The position numbers were made by a program, and so were the translations under genes. Shown piece after piece: positions 1 to 9,600 of a stretch of 59,889 nucleotides of DNA. The first letter of the stretch is position 1. Each line of letters opens with the position of its first letter. The stretch is from Hyphomicrobiales bacterium (GTDB taxonomy: Bacteria > Pseudomonadota > Alphaproteobacteria > Rhizobiales > Rhizobiaceae): the NCBI GenBank assembly GCA_900473185.1, contig UCKU01000037.1, forward strand, positions 1-59,889, written 5' to 3'. Below the pieces are notes generated by a model that worked only from the letters and a program-made list of their open reading frames with translations, was not told where the DNA came from and did not search any database.

Positions 1-706
1 GAAGTCGCTGGCCCACTACTTCGGCATAGAGCTTTTCCCGCCCGCAGCACCCCCGCCTCCCCCGCCGCCCAAGGTCTTCCGCCGCGCCGAACCTGTCAGC
101 ATCAAGATCGCACCGCGCATGTTCGAGCCGCCGCAGCCCGCACTCGCGAGCGTTTTCCTGCGCACCTGGCGGATTTCGGGCCCGGCCATGTGCGAAGCGC
201 TGCGCTCGGCGGGTATCGAAACCAGCGAATGGAAGGAAACAGCCTTCAATTCCGATACGTTCGAATGCTCCCACGAACAGATTTTCAAGAAAGATAAGGA
301 GCACATTGTCAGCTCGCTTTTCCTCGTCGTTCGGGGCAACGGCAATGGCGCGATATCAAACATGCGCGTGAAACTGGTCGGGCCGGCGACCAACAGCGAC
401 GGGCAGCTCGATGCCGGAACGATGCGCATCTTCGAAACCATGCTGACGCAGCCGGCCTGGCTGGATTTTCATGATACACTGACTGCAATCCGCAATCTCA
501 AGGATGTGAAGGAGGAAGGCTTCGGCGCCCTCATCAACTTCACTCAGGAATATTCGCGGCCAGGCGCCTTCAACTTCACGCTCCTGCTTCAGGAAACCTC
601 CCCCCAACAGCGCCGCACGAAGGATTACTTCTCCCCGAAGACCTGGCTGCCCGCGCCTGATCCCTCCTGGCAGGTGCCGGAACTCATCTTCTGGCGACGC
701 GCCTGA
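1..706 (+). CDS. Hypothetical protein, 5'-truncated by the window edge
   Basis: The reading frame is open from base 2 of the window, so the gene begins upstream and an internal ATG at 119 is probably not its start. The visible part begins with a proline-rich run (seven consecutive Pro after an Ala-Ala pair), which is likely a linker following an N-terminal segment outside the window. It is followed by a soluble alpha/beta domain of about 190 residues with no transmembrane segment and no catalytic motif I recognise. It resembles uncharacterised rhizobial proteins, possibly the DUF6030 family, but this is from memory and unverified. It ends tail-to-tail with the next gene with no base between the stop codons. 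Function unknown. Confidence 0.6.
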   Translation, partial: KSLAHYFGIELFPPAAPPPPPPPKVFRRAEPVSIKIAPRMFEPPQPALASVFLRTWRISGPAMCEALRSAGIETSEWKETAFNSDTFECSHEQIFKKDKEHIVSSLFLVVRGNGNGAISNMRVKLVGPATNSDGQLDAGTMRIFETMLTQPAWLDFHDTLTAIRNLKDVKEEGFGALINFTQEYSRPGAFNFTLLLQETSPQQRRTKDYFSPKTWLPAPDPSWQVPELIFWRRA

Positions 707-1297
707 TCACTTCGCGCTGGCAACGAGCGGTAGTTGGCGCGTGTCGTTGAGCAGACCGGCAAGATCCTGGCCATCCCGTCGGCAACTCACCATGAACAGC
801 TTCGGCGCCAATTGCTTGCGGCTGCATTCGATGAAGCTGCGGCGCAAGGCGCTCCGCAATAGGCCCGCTGCATTCTGACCGCAGGCAAGGCGCCGCCCCT
901 GCGCATCGGCACAGAGCGACCGCGCAGCGATCCGCGCGACACCGGCAATGACAAAAGTGTCGCCCTTCAACGAAAAGGTCGCATTATCGACGACCTTCAG
1001 GAACGGTCCGGCAGAAAACTTGAAGGGATAGCGATCGGGCTCGCGTTCATAGGGCTGATGGCTCGGATCGATATGAACCGGCACGGAGGTCCAGATCGCT
1101 CCACTTTCTGCATCCATCCGCGGCGTCGCATCGACCGGAGAGGCGATCAGATAGGAGGCGAAAGCCATCGCGCCCGCAACGGCCACGAGCGCGCAACAGA
1201 TACGGCCGAAAAGAATGATCAGCTCTGCAATCACCCGCAAAGACATCCCCATTTCAAGGCTGGACGATACGCTTTTGATCGCTCGCTGAGGGAGCAT
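707..1297 (-). CDS. Membrane-anchored degenerate SNase-like protein
   Basis: A 196-residue protein with one hydrophobic segment at about residues 25-50, then an extracytoplasmic domain. The C-terminal half has the layout of small rhizobial thermonuclease-like proteins: a 'v.GvaRi' strand, then C-ADAQGR-x-x-ACG, a helix and a second cysteine pair (FIEC, VSC). In active staphylococcal-nuclease proteins this part carries Arg and Glu/Asp catalytic residues; the usual D-x-PE motif is absent here, so nuclease activity is doubtful. Four cysteines suggest periplasmic disulphides. The stop codon abuts the stop of the opposing gene. The SNase-fold assignment is inference from spacing of Cys, Gly and Arg residues. 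Confidence 0.5.
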   Translation of the reverse strand: MLPQRAIKSVSSSLEMGMSLRVIAELIILFGRICCALVAVAGAMAFASYLIASPVDATPRMDAESGAIWTSVPVHIDPSHQPYEREPDRYPFKFSAGPFLKVVDNATFSLKGDTFVIAGVARIAARSLCADAQGRRLACGQNAAGLLRSALRRSFIECSRKQLAPKLFMVSCRRDGQDLAGLLNDTRQLPLVASAK

Positions 1298-1507
1298 TGT
1301 TCCGCTGCAGGTTGCGCTTAATTGTCATAGCGCCTCCGAGCTAATTTAGCGCGTCAAACTTCAGACGCATTTAACTCAAAATAGGTGCGGCTCAGCTCTT
1401 TCGATCCTTGACTTGAATCGACCAGAGATTAGCTTTGACGCTGTCTTGAACCGCTCGTCGGATCCAGCAGCCACCTCTCTCGCGCGAAACACATCGGGGA
1501 GTACCGC

Positions 1508-1708
1508 ATGGAAACTAGACTGCAGTCCAAACTCATTGAAGCGATCGATTACAAACGCGAGACTCGACACCTCACGCTCTATCTGACCAACGGTCAACGT
1601 CGCCATTACGAAGATGTCCCTGAAGGCATTGTCGTCGGACTGACCGCAGCAGCTTCTCCTGGCGACTTCTACATGAGCCAGATCCGGGGCCGCTTCCGCA
1701 CTACCTGA
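1508..1708 (+). CDS. KTSC domain protein
   Basis: A 66-residue single-domain protein matching the KTSC family pattern: an early Ser/Tyr strand, a 'L.L.l.nG..r.YedVPe' hairpin at about residues 26-41, then 'A.SpGdFY..qIrgrF' at the C-terminus. KTSC domains are small beta-rich modules named after a lysyl-tRNA-synthetase C-terminal region; their function is unknown. A GGGGAG Shine-Dalgarno lies 7 bases before the ATG. The gene stands alone, with 210 bp upstream that could hold its promoter, and is followed by a perfect hairpin. The final residues of the usual domain ('IR.rY') are present, so the gene looks intact. Confidence 0.75.
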   Translation: METRLQSKLIEAIDYKRETRHLTLYLTNGQRRHYEDVPEGIVVGLTAAASPGDFYMSQIRGRFRTT

Positions 1709-1713
1709 AAAAT

Positions 1714-1738
1714 ACGGCACGCACCCAAGGCGTGCCGT
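1714..1738 (-). terminator. Intrinsic terminator (9-bp perfect stem), mainly for the GGDEF/EAL gene
   Basis: ACGGCACGC, a 7-nt loop and GCGTGCCGT form a perfect 9-bp stem. On the minus strand the stem is followed by ATTTTT, so it is a proper intrinsic terminator about 100 bp past the stop of the PAS-GGDEF-EAL gene. On the plus strand it lies 5 bases after the KTSC stop but lacks a T tract, so it would act there as a 3' stabiliser at best. Confidence 0.7.
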
Positions 1739-1840
1739 GTCGGTGCACTGAGAGTTAGCCTAAAGTGCTCGCCGACTGGACCGTTCGAACCGAAATCGGC
1801 CTCACATTCCATTCATCGACTAAACTTCAGCCCCCAGATC

Positions 1841-3625
1841 TCAACCCGCCACACTTCGCGATTTGCCACCGTGGCCGTTTGATGCAAGAAGGCGCCCCGT
1901 ATCGGCGGTGTTAGAGGGATAGCCGAGCGCAAAACCCTGCAGGCTGTCGCAGCCAAGCCATGACAGCGTCACGGCATGGGCTTCGGTCTCCACCCCTTCG
2001 GCAATCACTTCCACATCGAGAGCCTTGGCAATCTCGACGATCGATCCGACCACGCGCCTTTGCTCAGCCGATTCAACCACATCGGTGACAAGCTGACGGT
2101 CGATCTTCAGCCGCTTCGGCTTCAGTCGCACGAGGCCAATGAGCGAGGCATGGCCGGAACCGAAGTCATCGATCTCGATATCGATGCCCATCTGCTTGAT
2201 GAGGTCGATATTGGCGAGGAATTTCTCATCGCAATCGTCGAGGAAGATCGTCTCCACGAGCTCGAAGACGATGGCGCCCGGCGGAATGGCCAGCCGGCGC
2301 AGCTTGTCCAGCAGAGCAGGATCGGCAAGACGCCCGGGCGAGATGTTCACGGCGATGCGCGGCACATGGTATCCCAAGGCCTGCCAGGCGACGCGATCTT
2401 CAAGCGCGCGCTGCAGGACGGCGGCATCGATATCAGCCGAAAGCCCGTATTCATCCGCAATGCGCAGGAAGACGCCTGGCGCGAGCACGCCCTTTTCCGG
2501 ATGGTTCCAGCGTGCCAGCGCCTCCAGCCCGGTGATCTCGCGGGTGCGCGCATCGAGCTGCACCTGGTAGTAGGGAATGATCTCCCCCTGTTCCAGGGCT
2601 TGCGCGAGATCCTCGGCGAGGCGACGCTTGCCGCGCAAGTCGTCCTGAAGCTGTCGGCTGAAGAATTCGATGCGGTTACGGCCGAGCTTTTTTGCCTGGT
2701 AGAGCGCCAGATCGGATTCGGCGAGCAGGTTGCGCGCCCTTTTGTCGCTGCTCCAGGATACACCGATCGACGCACCGGATTGCAGCATCTCCTGCCCGAA
2801 GCGGATTTTCTTCCGCAGTCGCCGCTGCACATCCTCGACGATTGCCTTCAGCGCATCGAGGCCGGCGAAATTGATCAGCACGATGACGAAATCGTCGCCG
2901 CCGACACGGGCAGCCATGCCGTCTGGGGGAATGGCTGCGGCAATTCTGAGTGATGCCGTGCGCAGCACGGCATCACCGGCGGCGTGACCATGGCTGTCAT
3001 TGATCTGTTTGAACTGGTCGAGATCGAGATGCAGGACGGCAAGCGTCGACACGCTCTTGTCCGCCAGCAGCGCCGCGAGCCGCCTGTCGAACAGGCGCCG
3101 GTTCGGCATGCCGGTCAGGTAGTCATGATTGGCGACATGCTCGATCCGCGCATTGCTTTCTTCAAGCGCCAGCGCCCGGGCCTCGGCCATCATCTTCTGC
3201 TTACCGAGCTCGGCATTGAGAAGCACATCGGATGTTACGTCCCATTCCGCACCGATGAAGGACGGGGTGCCCTCCTCATCGACATAGAAATGTGCACGCG
3301 ACCTTAAATGCCTGATCTCTCCACTCGGCAGAATAATGCGAAACTGGGAGTTATAGGCACCGCGAGCGGCGATCGCTTTTTCGAAGTCCTGCTCGGCCCG
3401 TTCCCGGTCCTCGGGATGCAGGGCATTCGTCCAGATCCAGGTCGGCACTTCCCGGTCTGTCTGGCCGGTACAATACAGACGGTGCATCTGCGCGTCCCAG
3501 AGAATAACATCCTTGTTGATGCTATGCTCCCACACACCAATTTGCGAAGCATCAAGCGCCAGCTCCAGTCGCCGAAGAAGATCCTGGAACTCTCGCTCTG
3601 ATCGCGTTGGTTTATTCTCGGGCAA
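1841..3625 (-). CDS. PAS-GGDEF-EAL cyclic-di-GMP signalling protein
   Basis: 594 residues. A PAS fold of the PAS_3 type occupies about residues 15-135 (HPEDR and 'GeirhlrsraHFy' motifs). It is joined by a coiled-coil-like segment (about 136-162) to a GGDEF domain containing GGDDF at 242-246, and then an EAL domain with EAL at 368-370, DDFGSG and EVIAEGVET. Both catalytic signatures are intact, so it could make and hydrolyse c-di-GMP. I see no RxxD inhibitory site five residues before GGDDF, which suggests no product feedback. No transmembrane segment: it is a cytosolic sensor. It is monocistronic, with an intrinsic terminator at 1714-1738. The signal sensed by PAS is unknown. Confidence 0.92.
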   Translation of the reverse strand: MPENKPTRSEREFQDLLRRLELALDASQIGVWEHSINKDVILWDAQMHRLYCTGQTDREVPTWIWTNALHPEDRERAEQDFEKAIAARGAYNSQFRIILPSGEIRHLRSRAHFYVDEEGTPSFIGAEWDVTSDVLLNAELGKQKMMAEARALALEESNARIEHVANHDYLTGMPNRRLFDRRLAALLADKSVSTLAVLHLDLDQFKQINDSHGHAAGDAVLRTASLRIAAAIPPDGMAARVGGDDFVIVLINFAGLDALKAIVEDVQRRLRKKIRFGQEMLQSGASIGVSWSSDKRARNLLAESDLALYQAKKLGRNRIEFFSRQLQDDLRGKRRLAEDLAQALEQGEIIPYYQVQLDARTREITGLEALARWNHPEKGVLAPGVFLRIADEYGLSADIDAAVLQRALEDRVAWQALGYHVPRIAVNISPGRLADPALLDKLRRLAIPPGAIVFELVETIFLDDCDEKFLANIDLIKQMGIDIEIDDFGSGHASLIGLVRLKPKRLKIDRQLVTDVVESAEQRRVVGSIVEIAKALDVEVIAEGVETEAHAVTLSWLGCDSLQGFALGYPSNTADTGRLLASNGHGGKSRSVAG

Positions 3626-3765
3626 TTCGTTTCAGCCTTCGAAGCCTGCAAAAACTCATAATATAGTCGCAAGCCCTCATTAATGAAGCCTTTTCGTAAG
3701 TACCGAACTAGTTACTAGGTGAACTGTTCGTTACGACTGCCTTCTTTTCAATCAGTATTGTTTAA

Positions 3766-5550
3766 TCAGTGATTGTGTCGCGGTGGGTTCCTGGCAATCT
3801 GCCGGAACTCAGCTGCCCCCTCGATGACCGCACCATCTGACAGCTGCGTCACCGTATTGCGGTAGATGCGCTGCCATGGCGTCGCATCGGCCGGAACCGG
3901 CGGGATTCCATCGCCCTTGCGCCGCTCGATTTCAGCCTCATCAACCAGCATATCGCAACGTCCCTGGTTGAAATCGATGCGAATGGTGTCGCCGGTCCTG
4001 AGCCACGCAAGCCCGCCGCCTGCCGCACTTTCCGGCGAGGCATTGAGGATCGAGGGACTGTCCGAAGTGCCGGACTGGCGCCCGTCACCGATCGTCGGCA
4101 GGCTCTTGATGCCGCGCTTCAGGATATGATCCGGCGGCTGCATGTTGACCACTTCTGCAGAGCCCGGCCAGCCGAGCGGACCGGCGCCGCGGATAGCGAG
4201 GATCGTGTTCTCGTCAATACCGAGATCCGGATCGTTGATGCGCTTGTGGTAATCCTCCGAACCGTCGAAGACAACAGCCTTGCCCTCGAAGACGCCTTCC
4301 CGGCCCGGCTCCTGCAGATAACGCTTGCGGAAATCCTCGGATACGACACTCATCTTCATGATGGCGAAATCGAAGAGGTTGCCCTTGAGTACGAGGAAGC
4401 CCGCACGCTCCTTCAGAGGCTCGCTGTAGGATTTGATAACGTCGCGGTCACGTGATTCACGCCCTCTCAGATTCTCCGCCATGGTCTTGCCGGTGACGGT
4501 GCGACAGTCGCCATCGAGCTTGCCGGCCTGCAGCAATTCCCACATCACGGCAGGGGTACCGCCGGCACGGTGGAACTTCTCCCCGAGATAGGCACCCGCC
4601 GGCTGCACATTCGCCAGCAGCGGAATGTCGAAACCATGCACCTGCCAATCCTCGGGATGTAGTTCGACCCCTGCATGCTTCGCCATGGCGGCAAGATGCG
4701 GCTGGGCGTTGGTCGAGCCGCCAATCGCCGAATTGGTCTTGATGGCGTTGAGAAAGGCTTCACGCGTCAGGATATCCGACGGCTTCAGGTCTTCGAATAC
4801 GATCTCGACAGCGCGACGGCCGGTGCGATAGGCCATCTGGCCGCGCTCGCGATAGGCAGCCGGAATATTGCCGCAACCGGTCAGTGAGAGGCCAAGTGCC
4901 TCGGCCAGCGCATTCATGGTCGAGGCCGTGCCCATTGTGTTGCAATGGCCGACAGAGGGTGCCGAATCGAGCGCCGTCTGCAGGAATTCTTCTTCGTCGA
5001 TCTCGCCTGCCGCGAGCTTCCGGCGCGACTGCCAGATGGCCATGCCCGAGCCGGCGAGTTTTCCTTCATGCCAGCCGTCGAGCATCGGCCCGCCCGAGAG
5101 AACGATCGCGGGAATATCGACCGTCGAAGCCGCCATGATCGCCGAAGGCGTAGTCTTGTCGCAGCCGGTCGTCAGCACGACACCATCGAGCGGATAGCCG
5201 TAGAGGATTTCAACGAGGCCGAGATAAGCGAGATTGCGGTCAAGTGCTGCCGTCGGCCGCTTGCAGTTCTCGAAGATCGGGTGCGTCGGAAATTCGATCG
5301 GGATGCCGCCCGCATCGCGGATGCCATCCCGCACCCGCTTGGCCAACTCGGTATGGACACGGTTGCAGGGTGTCAGGTCGCTGCCGCTCTGGGCAATGCC
5401 GATGATCGGCTTACCGGACCGCAGTTCCTCCGGCGTCACACCGTAGTTCATGAAGCGCTCCAGATAGAGCGCCGTCATGTCGATATGATCAGGATTATCG
5501 AACCAGTCCTGCGAGCGTAGGCGGCGCTTGGCGGTCTTGCTGTCGGTCAT
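3766..5550 (-). CDS. xylD: IlvD/Edd-family sugar-acid dehydratase, probably D-xylonate dehydratase
   Basis: 594 residues, full length for the pentonate dehydratase branch of the IlvD/Edd family. Fe-S cluster cysteines are expected at C62 (SDLTPCN), C130 (TTGCDKTTPS) and C203 (GHCNTMGTAS), all present; the substrate/base loop GDGRQSGTSDSPSILN is also present. The N-terminus (RSQDWFDNPDHIDMTALYLE) and the C-terminal PRHNH are very close to my memory of Caulobacter XylD, which converts D-xylonate to 2-keto-3-deoxy-D-xylonate; L-arabinonate dehydratase of Rhizobium is the main alternative. Its start overlaps the stop of the upstream dehydrogenase gene by 4 bp (ATGA), implying translational coupling. 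No other Weimberg or Dahms gene lies in the window. Confidence 0.85.
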   Translation of the reverse strand: MTDSKTAKRRLRSQDWFDNPDHIDMTALYLERFMNYGVTPEELRSGKPIIGIAQSGSDLTPCNRVHTELAKRVRDGIRDAGGIPIEFPTHPIFENCKRPTAALDRNLAYLGLVEILYGYPLDGVVLTTGCDKTTPSAIMAASTVDIPAIVLSGGPMLDGWHEGKLAGSGMAIWQSRRKLAAGEIDEEEFLQTALDSAPSVGHCNTMGTASTMNALAEALGLSLTGCGNIPAAYRERGQMAYRTGRRAVEIVFEDLKPSDILTREAFLNAIKTNSAIGGSTNAQPHLAAMAKHAGVELHPEDWQVHGFDIPLLANVQPAGAYLGEKFHRAGGTPAVMWELLQAGKLDGDCRTVTGKTMAENLRGRESRDRDVIKSYSEPLKERAGFLVLKGNLFDFAIMKMSVVSEDFRKRYLQEPGREGVFEGKAVVFDGSEDYHKRINDPDLGIDENTILAIRGAGPLGWPGSAEVVNMQPPDHILKRGIKSLPTIGDGRQSGTSDSPSILNASPESAAGGGLAWLRTGDTIRIDFNQGRCDMLVDEAEIERRKGDGIPPVPADATPWQRIYRNTVTQLSDGAVIEGAAEFRQIARNPPRHNH

Positions 5551-6458
5551 TTCTTCCCTCCCGGTCGGGCATTCTTGTCTTCGAGATGGAGCAGCAAGGC
5601 GCTGTGATCCGTCTCGCCGTTGCCCCTGGCAACAAATTCTGTGAATTCGGCATGTACCGCTTCCGTCAGCGGCAAGGTCAGAGACAGTGCCTTCGCCGTC
5701 GCCATGACGGCATCGAGATCCTTCGACTGGTTGGCCGAAGAACCACCCGGCGCGAACTGACGGTCGATCATGCGCTTGCCGTGGATCTCCAGGATGCGGC
5801 TGTCTGCAAAGCCACCACGCACCGCGTCCCGGAAAGCGGCCGGCGAACCGCCGCCTGCCTCGATCAGCATCATCGCTTCCGCGACGGCGCCGATCGTCAC
5901 CGCAACAATCTGCTGGTTGGCAAGTTTGGCAAGCTGCCCGGCCCCATCAGGGCCGACATGTGTGACCCGCCCCATCGGCGCGAAGACATCCGAAAGTTCG
6001 GCGATGACGGCAGCATCCCCGCCTGCCATGATGGCAAGCGTCCCGGCCGAAGCGCCGACCACGCCGCCGGAAACCGGCGCATCGATATGGCGAACGCCGC
6101 GCTCGGCCAGTTTCTCAGCATGCTCCCGCGCAAAAGGCGGGGCAATGGAACTCATGTCGATGACAACAGCACCCGGCTTCATGGCCTCGACGGTGCCCAT
6201 GTCGAACAGCACCTGCCCGACAGCCTCAGCATTGGTCAGCATAGAGATAACGACATCGGCTGTGGAAGCAGCCTCCGAGGGCGTCGAAGCTATAATGACA
6301 CCATCGCCGGACAGCGCCACAGCCTTGGCTCGGTCACGATTCCAGACGGTGACAGAAAAGCCTGCACCCAGTAAACGCCGCGCCATCGGCGTACCCATGA
6401 GCCCGGTACCGAGGAAAGCGATCTTCCGCTTTCCGCTGTTTTCCAATGCGTGTGTCAC
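5547..6458 (-). CDS. NAD(P)-dependent beta-hydroxyacid dehydrogenase (3-HIBADH family)
   Basis: 303 residues, GTG start preceded by GGGAGGG. The N-terminal Rossmann motif is GTGLMGTPMA (17-26), the family substrate motif is DAPVSGG (126-132) and the catalytic lysine is K178 in GQLAKLANQ. The family includes 3-hydroxyisobutyrate dehydrogenase, tartronate semialdehyde reductase and L-threonate dehydrogenase; the sequence alone does not decide between them. It is the first gene of a two-gene operon with the xylonate-type dehydratase (ATGA overlap), so a role in sugar-acid or 2-keto-acid catabolism is likely. It is clearly divergent from the GlxR protein at 39937. Confidence 0.85.
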   Translation of the reverse strand: MTHALENSGKRKIAFLGTGLMGTPMARRLLGAGFSVTVWNRDRAKAVALSGDGVIIASTPSEAASTADVVISMLTNAEAVGQVLFDMGTVEAMKPGAVVIDMSSIAPPFAREHAEKLAERGVRHIDAPVSGGVVGASAGTLAIMAGGDAAVIAELSDVFAPMGRVTHVGPDGAGQLAKLANQQIVAVTIGAVAEAMMLIEAGGGSPAAFRDAVRGGFADSRILEIHGKRMIDRQFAPGGSSANQSKDLDAVMATAKALSLTLPLTEAVHAEFTEFVARGNGETDHSALLLHLEDKNARPGGKK

Positions 6459-6550
6459 CCAGCCCTCCCGAACTGTTGCCTGCCCTTGATATCCCCCTCA
6501 CCTCAGCATGCAACCGTTTTGATGGACGTAACGCATTTTTGTCTCATCGC

Positions 6551-6588
6551 CTAAAAACGAAACGGGCGAGGACCGAGGCCCCCGCCCG
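6551..6588 (-). terminator. Intrinsic terminator of the first RND operon
   Basis: On the minus strand CGGGCG/CGCCCG arms enclose a GC-rich inner stem with mismatches, followed by TTTCGTTTTTAG. It lies 22-59 bp beyond the RND permease stop and before the next minus-strand gene, so it ends the hydrolase-adaptor-RND transcript. Confidence 0.7.
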
Positions 6589-6609
6589 ATTTACCCGACA
6601 AAGGAGAGG

Positions 6610-9600
6610 TTATTCCGCAGCGACCTTCATATGGTCGTCCTCGTCCTGCGGATGATTGTCGTTGTGCTGAACGAGCGGACGGTTGCCCGTCATCCGGCGT
6701 AGAAGCACGTAGAACACCGGCGTCATGAAGATGCCGAAGAAGGTCACGCCGATCATGCCCGAGAAGACCGCGACACCCATGGCCGCGCGCATTTCCGAAC
6801 CCGCACCGGTCGAGGTGACGAGCGGCACAACACCCATGATGAAGGCCATCGAGGTCATCAGGATCGGGCGCAGACGCAGGCGGCTGGCTTCGATTGCAGC
6901 TTCACGCGGCGTCCTGCCTTCGAACTCCAGCTCGCGGGCAAATTCCACGATCAGGATCGCGTTCTTGGCCGATAGACCGACAAGGACGACGAGGCCGATC
7001 TGCGTGAAGATATTGTTGTCTCCACCGGTGAGCCAGACGCCGGTCAAAGCGGCCAGAACACCCATCGGCACGATCATGATAATCGCAAGCGGCAATGTCA
7101 GGCTCTCATACTGGGCGGCAAGCACGAGGAAGACGAGCAGCAGCGCCAGCGGGAAGACGACGACGCTGGAGTTACCGGCAAGGATCTGCTGGTAGGTCAG
7201 GTCGGTCCACTCGAAGTCGATGCCGGCAGGCAGGGTCTCGTGCAGGATCTTCTCGATCGCTGCCTGCGCCTGTCCGGACGAGAAGCCCGGAGCCGGACCG
7301 CCGTTGATATCGGCAGCGAGGAAGCCGTTATAGCGGTTCGCACGCTCCGGACCAGTGCTTGCATCCACCTTCAGAAGAGCTGCAAGCGGGATCATCTGGC
7401 CCGATGCCGAGCGAACCTTCAACTGGCCGATATCTTCCGGCTGGGCGCGGAACTTGGCATCGGCCTGCACACGGACGCTGTAGGTGCGGCCGAAGGCGTT
7501 GAAGTCGTTCACATAGAGCGAACCGAGATAGATCTGCAGCGTCTGGAAGACGTCGGTGACGGACACTCCGAGCTGTTCGGCCTTGGCGCGGTCGAGATCG
7601 GCATAGAGCTGCGGCACGTTGATCTGGAAGCTGGAGAACAGGCCGGCGAGTTCAGGCGTCTGATAGGCCTTGGCAAGCACTGCCTTGGTTGCTTCGTCGA
7701 GTGCTTGGTTGCCCAGGCCTGCGCGATCCTCGATCTGCAGTTTGAAACCACCCGTCGTGCCGAGGCCGTTGACCGGCGGCGGCGGGAACATGGCGATGAA
7801 GGCATCCTGGATGACGCCGAACTTCTGGTTCAGGGCCATGGCAATTGCCCCACCCGAAAGATCAGGCGTCTTGCGCTCCTCGAAATCCTTCAGCGTCACG
7901 AAGACGATGCCGGCGTTCGAAGAGTTGGTGAAGCCGTTGATCGACAGGCCCGGGAAGGCGATCGCGTTGGCAACGCCCGGCTGCGCCAGAGCGATGTCGG
8001 TCATGCGCTTGATGACGTCTTCCGTGCGGTCGAGGCTTGCTGCATCCGGCAACTGGGCAAAGCCGATCAGATACTGCTTGTCCTGCGACGGCACGAATCC
8101 GCCCGGTACCGTGTTGAAGATGTTGTATGTCGCTCCGACCAGCACAAGGTAGATCACCATGACGATGCTCTTGCGCGATACCAGACCGCCGACACCCTTG
8201 CCGTAGGCGTTCGAACCGGCGCCGAAAGCGCGGTTGAAGCCACGGAAGAACCAGCCGAAGATCGCGTCCATGAACCGCGTCAGCCAGTCCTTCGGCGCAT
8301 GGTGACCCTTCAGGAGAAGGGCGGCGAGCGCCGGAGACAGCGTCAGCGAATTGAAGGCCGAAATGACGGTCGAGATCGCGATCGTCAGCGCGAACTGGCG
8401 ATAGAACTGACCCGACAGGCCGGAGATGAAGGCGAGCGGCACGAAGACCGCGACAAGCACCAGCGCGATCGCGATGATCGGGCCGGATACTTCCTTCATG
8501 GCCTTGTAAGTCGCCTGACGCGGACTGAGCCCGGCCTCGATATTGCGTTCGACGTTTTCAACGACGACGATTGCATCGTCCACAACGATACCGATCGCCA
8601 GCACCAGGCCGAAAAGGCTGAGTGCGTTGATCGAGAAGCCAAACATGTACATGACCGCGAATGTACCGATGATGGATACCGGAACGGCAATCAGCGGGAT
8701 GATCGAGGCACGCCATGTTTGCAGGAACAGGATGACGACGAGAACGACGAGCGCGATGGCTTCGAGCAGCGTGTCGATGACCTTCTCGATCGAGGCGCGA
8801 ACGAACTTCGTCGTATCATAAACGATCTCGTACTTCACGCCTGAAGGCATGGCCAACTGCAACTCGTCCATCGTCGCGCGGACATTGTCGGCGATCTCGA
8901 TCGCGTTCGAACCCGGCGCCTGGAGAACGGCAACGGCGACAGCCGGCTTGCCGTCGAGCAGCGAACGCAGCGTGTAATCGGCCGCACCCAGTTCGATCCT
9001 GGCAACGTCGCGCAGACGGGTGATCTCGCCATTGGCGCCCGTCTTGACGATGATGCTGCCGAATTCCTCGGGCGTGCGCAGACGACCCTGGGCATTCACG
9101 TTGAGCTGAAGATCGACGCCCTTCTGGCTCGGCGAAGCGCCGATAATGCCGGCGGCGGCCTGGACGTTCTGCGAGCTGATCGCAGTGCTGATGTCGCTTG
9201 CGGCAAGATTATGCTCGGCTGCCTTCTGCGGATCGATCCACACACGCATGGAATAGTCGCCGGCACCGAAGACCTGTACCTGGCCTACACCAGCGATACG
9301 GGCTAGCCGGTCCTTGACGTTCAGCGTCGCATAGTTACGCAGATAGGTGATGTCATGGCTGTTCCCGTCGGAGACGAGGTTGACGACCATGATGAAGTCG
9401 GGCGAGCTCTTGACCGTGGTAATGCCGAGCGCGCGAACTTCCGCCGGCAGGCGCGGTTCGGCCTGCGACACGCGGTTCTGCACGAGCTGCTGTGCCTTAT
9501 CGGGGTCGGTACCGAGCTTGAAGGTGACGGTGACGTTCAAGGCGCCGTCAGACGTCGCCTGGCTGGACATGTAGAGCATGCCCTCGACGCCATTGATCTG

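Noticed and set aside
1976..2953. Long plus-strand open frame of 325 codons opposite the GGDEF/EAL gene
   Set aside because: It is the antisense frame of a protein with clear PAS, GGDEF and EAL motifs; its own translation has no recognisable domain. The same applies to the long antisense frames at 7240-8844, 31396-32985 and 40294-42978.
3749..3776. CAATCA ... TGATTG repeat around the xylD stop as a terminator
   Set aside because: The arms are AT-rich and 6 bp, overlap the stop codon and lack a T tract; too weak to call.
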